Positions 5,615 through 6,254 of a stretch of 6,254 nucleotides of DNA are shown here, piece by piece. The notes under the pieces were generated by a model that was not told where the DNA came from, did not search any database, and worked only from the letters and a program-made list of their open reading frames with translations. Source of the stretch: Burkholderiaceae bacterium (lineage in GTDB: Bacteria; Pseudomonadota; Gammaproteobacteria; Burkholderiales; Burkholderiaceae_C); NCBI GenBank assembly GCA_023262645.1, contig JALRAA010000096.1, forward strand, positions 1-6,254, written 5' to 3'. The position numbers and the translations under genes are program-made. Positions within the stretch are counted from its first letter, which is position 1. The number at the start of each line of letters is the position of its first letter.

Positions 5615-6254
5615 ATGAATAACAAGCAGGCGAGACACGTGGTGGTGGTGGGAACCCAATGGGGTGACGAAGGCAAAGGCAAACTGGTCGATTGGTTGAC
5701 CGAGCGCGCGCAAGGCGTGGTCAGGTTTCAGGGTGGCCACAATGCGGGTCATACGCTGGTTATCAATGGCGTCAAAACCGCGTTGCATTTGATTCCCAGC
5801 GGCATCATGCGCCCCGGAATTCGTTGTTACATCGGCAACGGCGTGGTGCTGTCGGCAGGCAAATTGTTTGAGGAAATTGAAGGCCTAGAAAAAGCCGGCG
5901 TAGAAGTGCGTTCGCGTTTGCGCATCAGCGAAGCCTGCCCCTTGATATTGCCTTTTCATGCGGCCTTGGATGTCGCCCGTGAGGCAGCGCGTGAGCAAGG
6001 CGGGTCAGAAAAAATCGGCACAACCGGTCGCGGCATTGGCCCCTCTTACGAAGACAAAATTGCCCGCCGTGCCTTGCGTGTGCAAGACCTCAAATACCCA
6101 GACCGATTTGCAGAAAAATTGCGCGAATTGTTGAAGCTTCACAACCACGTGTTGACCACGTTTTTAGGATCGCGAGAATTTTCATTCGGAGAAACTTTGC
6201 AGCCTTATTTGCACAACGGAGAAGTGCAGTTTCAACCAGTGTTCGATGAAGCCA
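5615..6254 (+). CDS. purA: adenylosuccinate synthetase PurA, incomplete at 3' end
   Basis: PurA catalyses GTP-dependent condensation of IMP with aspartate to adenylosuccinate, the first committed step to AMP, in the cytoplasm as a homodimer. The frame runs open from ATG 5615 past the window edge, giving 213 whole codons, about half of the usual ~430 residues. Visible motifs are VVVVGTQWGDEGKGKLVDW (9-27), the P-loop-like GTP/IMP site with catalytic Asp18; RFQGGHNAGHT (37-47) with catalytic His46, matching E. coli Asp13 and His41 with an offset of 5; LHLIPSGI (57-64); YIGNGVVL (72-79); and IGTTGRGIGPSYEDKIARR (134-152), an IMP-binding and dimer segment. All key residues seen are intact. The 15-nt gap suggests co-transcription with hisZ. 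In E. coli purA also lies downstream of hflC, so this order is an old proteobacterial arrangement with hisZ inserted. Confidence 0.97.
   Translation, partial: MNNKQARHVVVVGTQWGDEGKGKLVDWLTERAQGVVRFQGGHNAGHTLVINGVKTALHLIPSGIMRPGIRCYIGNGVVLSAGKLFEEIEGLEKAGVEVRSRLRISEACPLILPFHAALDVAREAAREQGGSEKIGTTGRGIGPSYEDKIARRALRVQDLKYPDRFAEKLRELLKLHNHVLTTFLGSREFSFGETLQPYLHNGEVQFQPVFDEA

Noticed and set aside
5387..5788. A 133-codon minus-strand frame across the hisZ-purA junction
   Set aside because: It is antisense to two well-supported genes and their ribosome-binding site, and it shows no family resemblance.
1..6254. A novel defence, mobile or secondary-metabolite system
   Set aside because: Every gene belongs to a well-known core family in a conserved order. 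There are no transposases, integrases, direct repeats of array type or composition shifts that would mark an island.

Overview
This window is a stretch of core chromosome from a betaproteobacterium. Order Burkholderiales is most likely, and a Comamonadaceae-like lineage of moderate GC is my best guess. The gene order is der (3' end) - hfq - hflX - hflK - hflC - hisZ - purA (5' end), all on the + strand. The Hfq core, Der C-terminus and HisZ all read like betaproteobacterial versions. Leucine is very often encoded by TTG. The genus cannot be settled from this sequence alone. I see no mobile element, phage gene, CRISPR array, tRNA or rRNA.

Layout: positions 1-401 hold the last 132 codons of the ribosome-assembly GTPase Der. 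A 76-nt gap with a possible extended -10 promoter leads to hfq (478-723, GTG start, good Shine-Dalgarno). hflX follows (753-1919, probable TTG start, no clear Shine-Dalgarno). A 66-nt spacer with hairpin potential precedes hflK (1986-3395). hflC (3408-4304) is tightly coupled to hflK. Then comes a 131-140 nt gap with no open reading frame, a strong GC hairpin resembling a terminator, further overlapping hairpins and a TAGAAT -10-like box. hisZ (4445-5599) and purA (5615 to the window end, incomplete) follow with a 15-nt gap and probably form a separate transcription unit.

How the genes work together: hfq-hflX-hflK-hflC is a widespread proteobacterial cluster for RNA- and protein-level quality control. 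Hfq is the sRNA chaperone, HflX rescues or splits stalled ribosomes, and HflK/HflC form the membrane SPFH complex around the FtsH protease. HisZ is the regulatory subunit for a short-form HisG encoded elsewhere. PurA makes adenylosuccinate on the way to AMP. Histidine and purine synthesis are metabolically linked through ATP, PRPP and AICAR.

I found no previously undescribed system here. The points worth a second look are small: an N-terminal extension or misplaced start on HflK with an inverted repeat across it, the absence of the small yjeT/DUF2065 gene normally found after hflC, the hairpin-rich hflC-hisZ gap, and the weak initiation signal of hflX.
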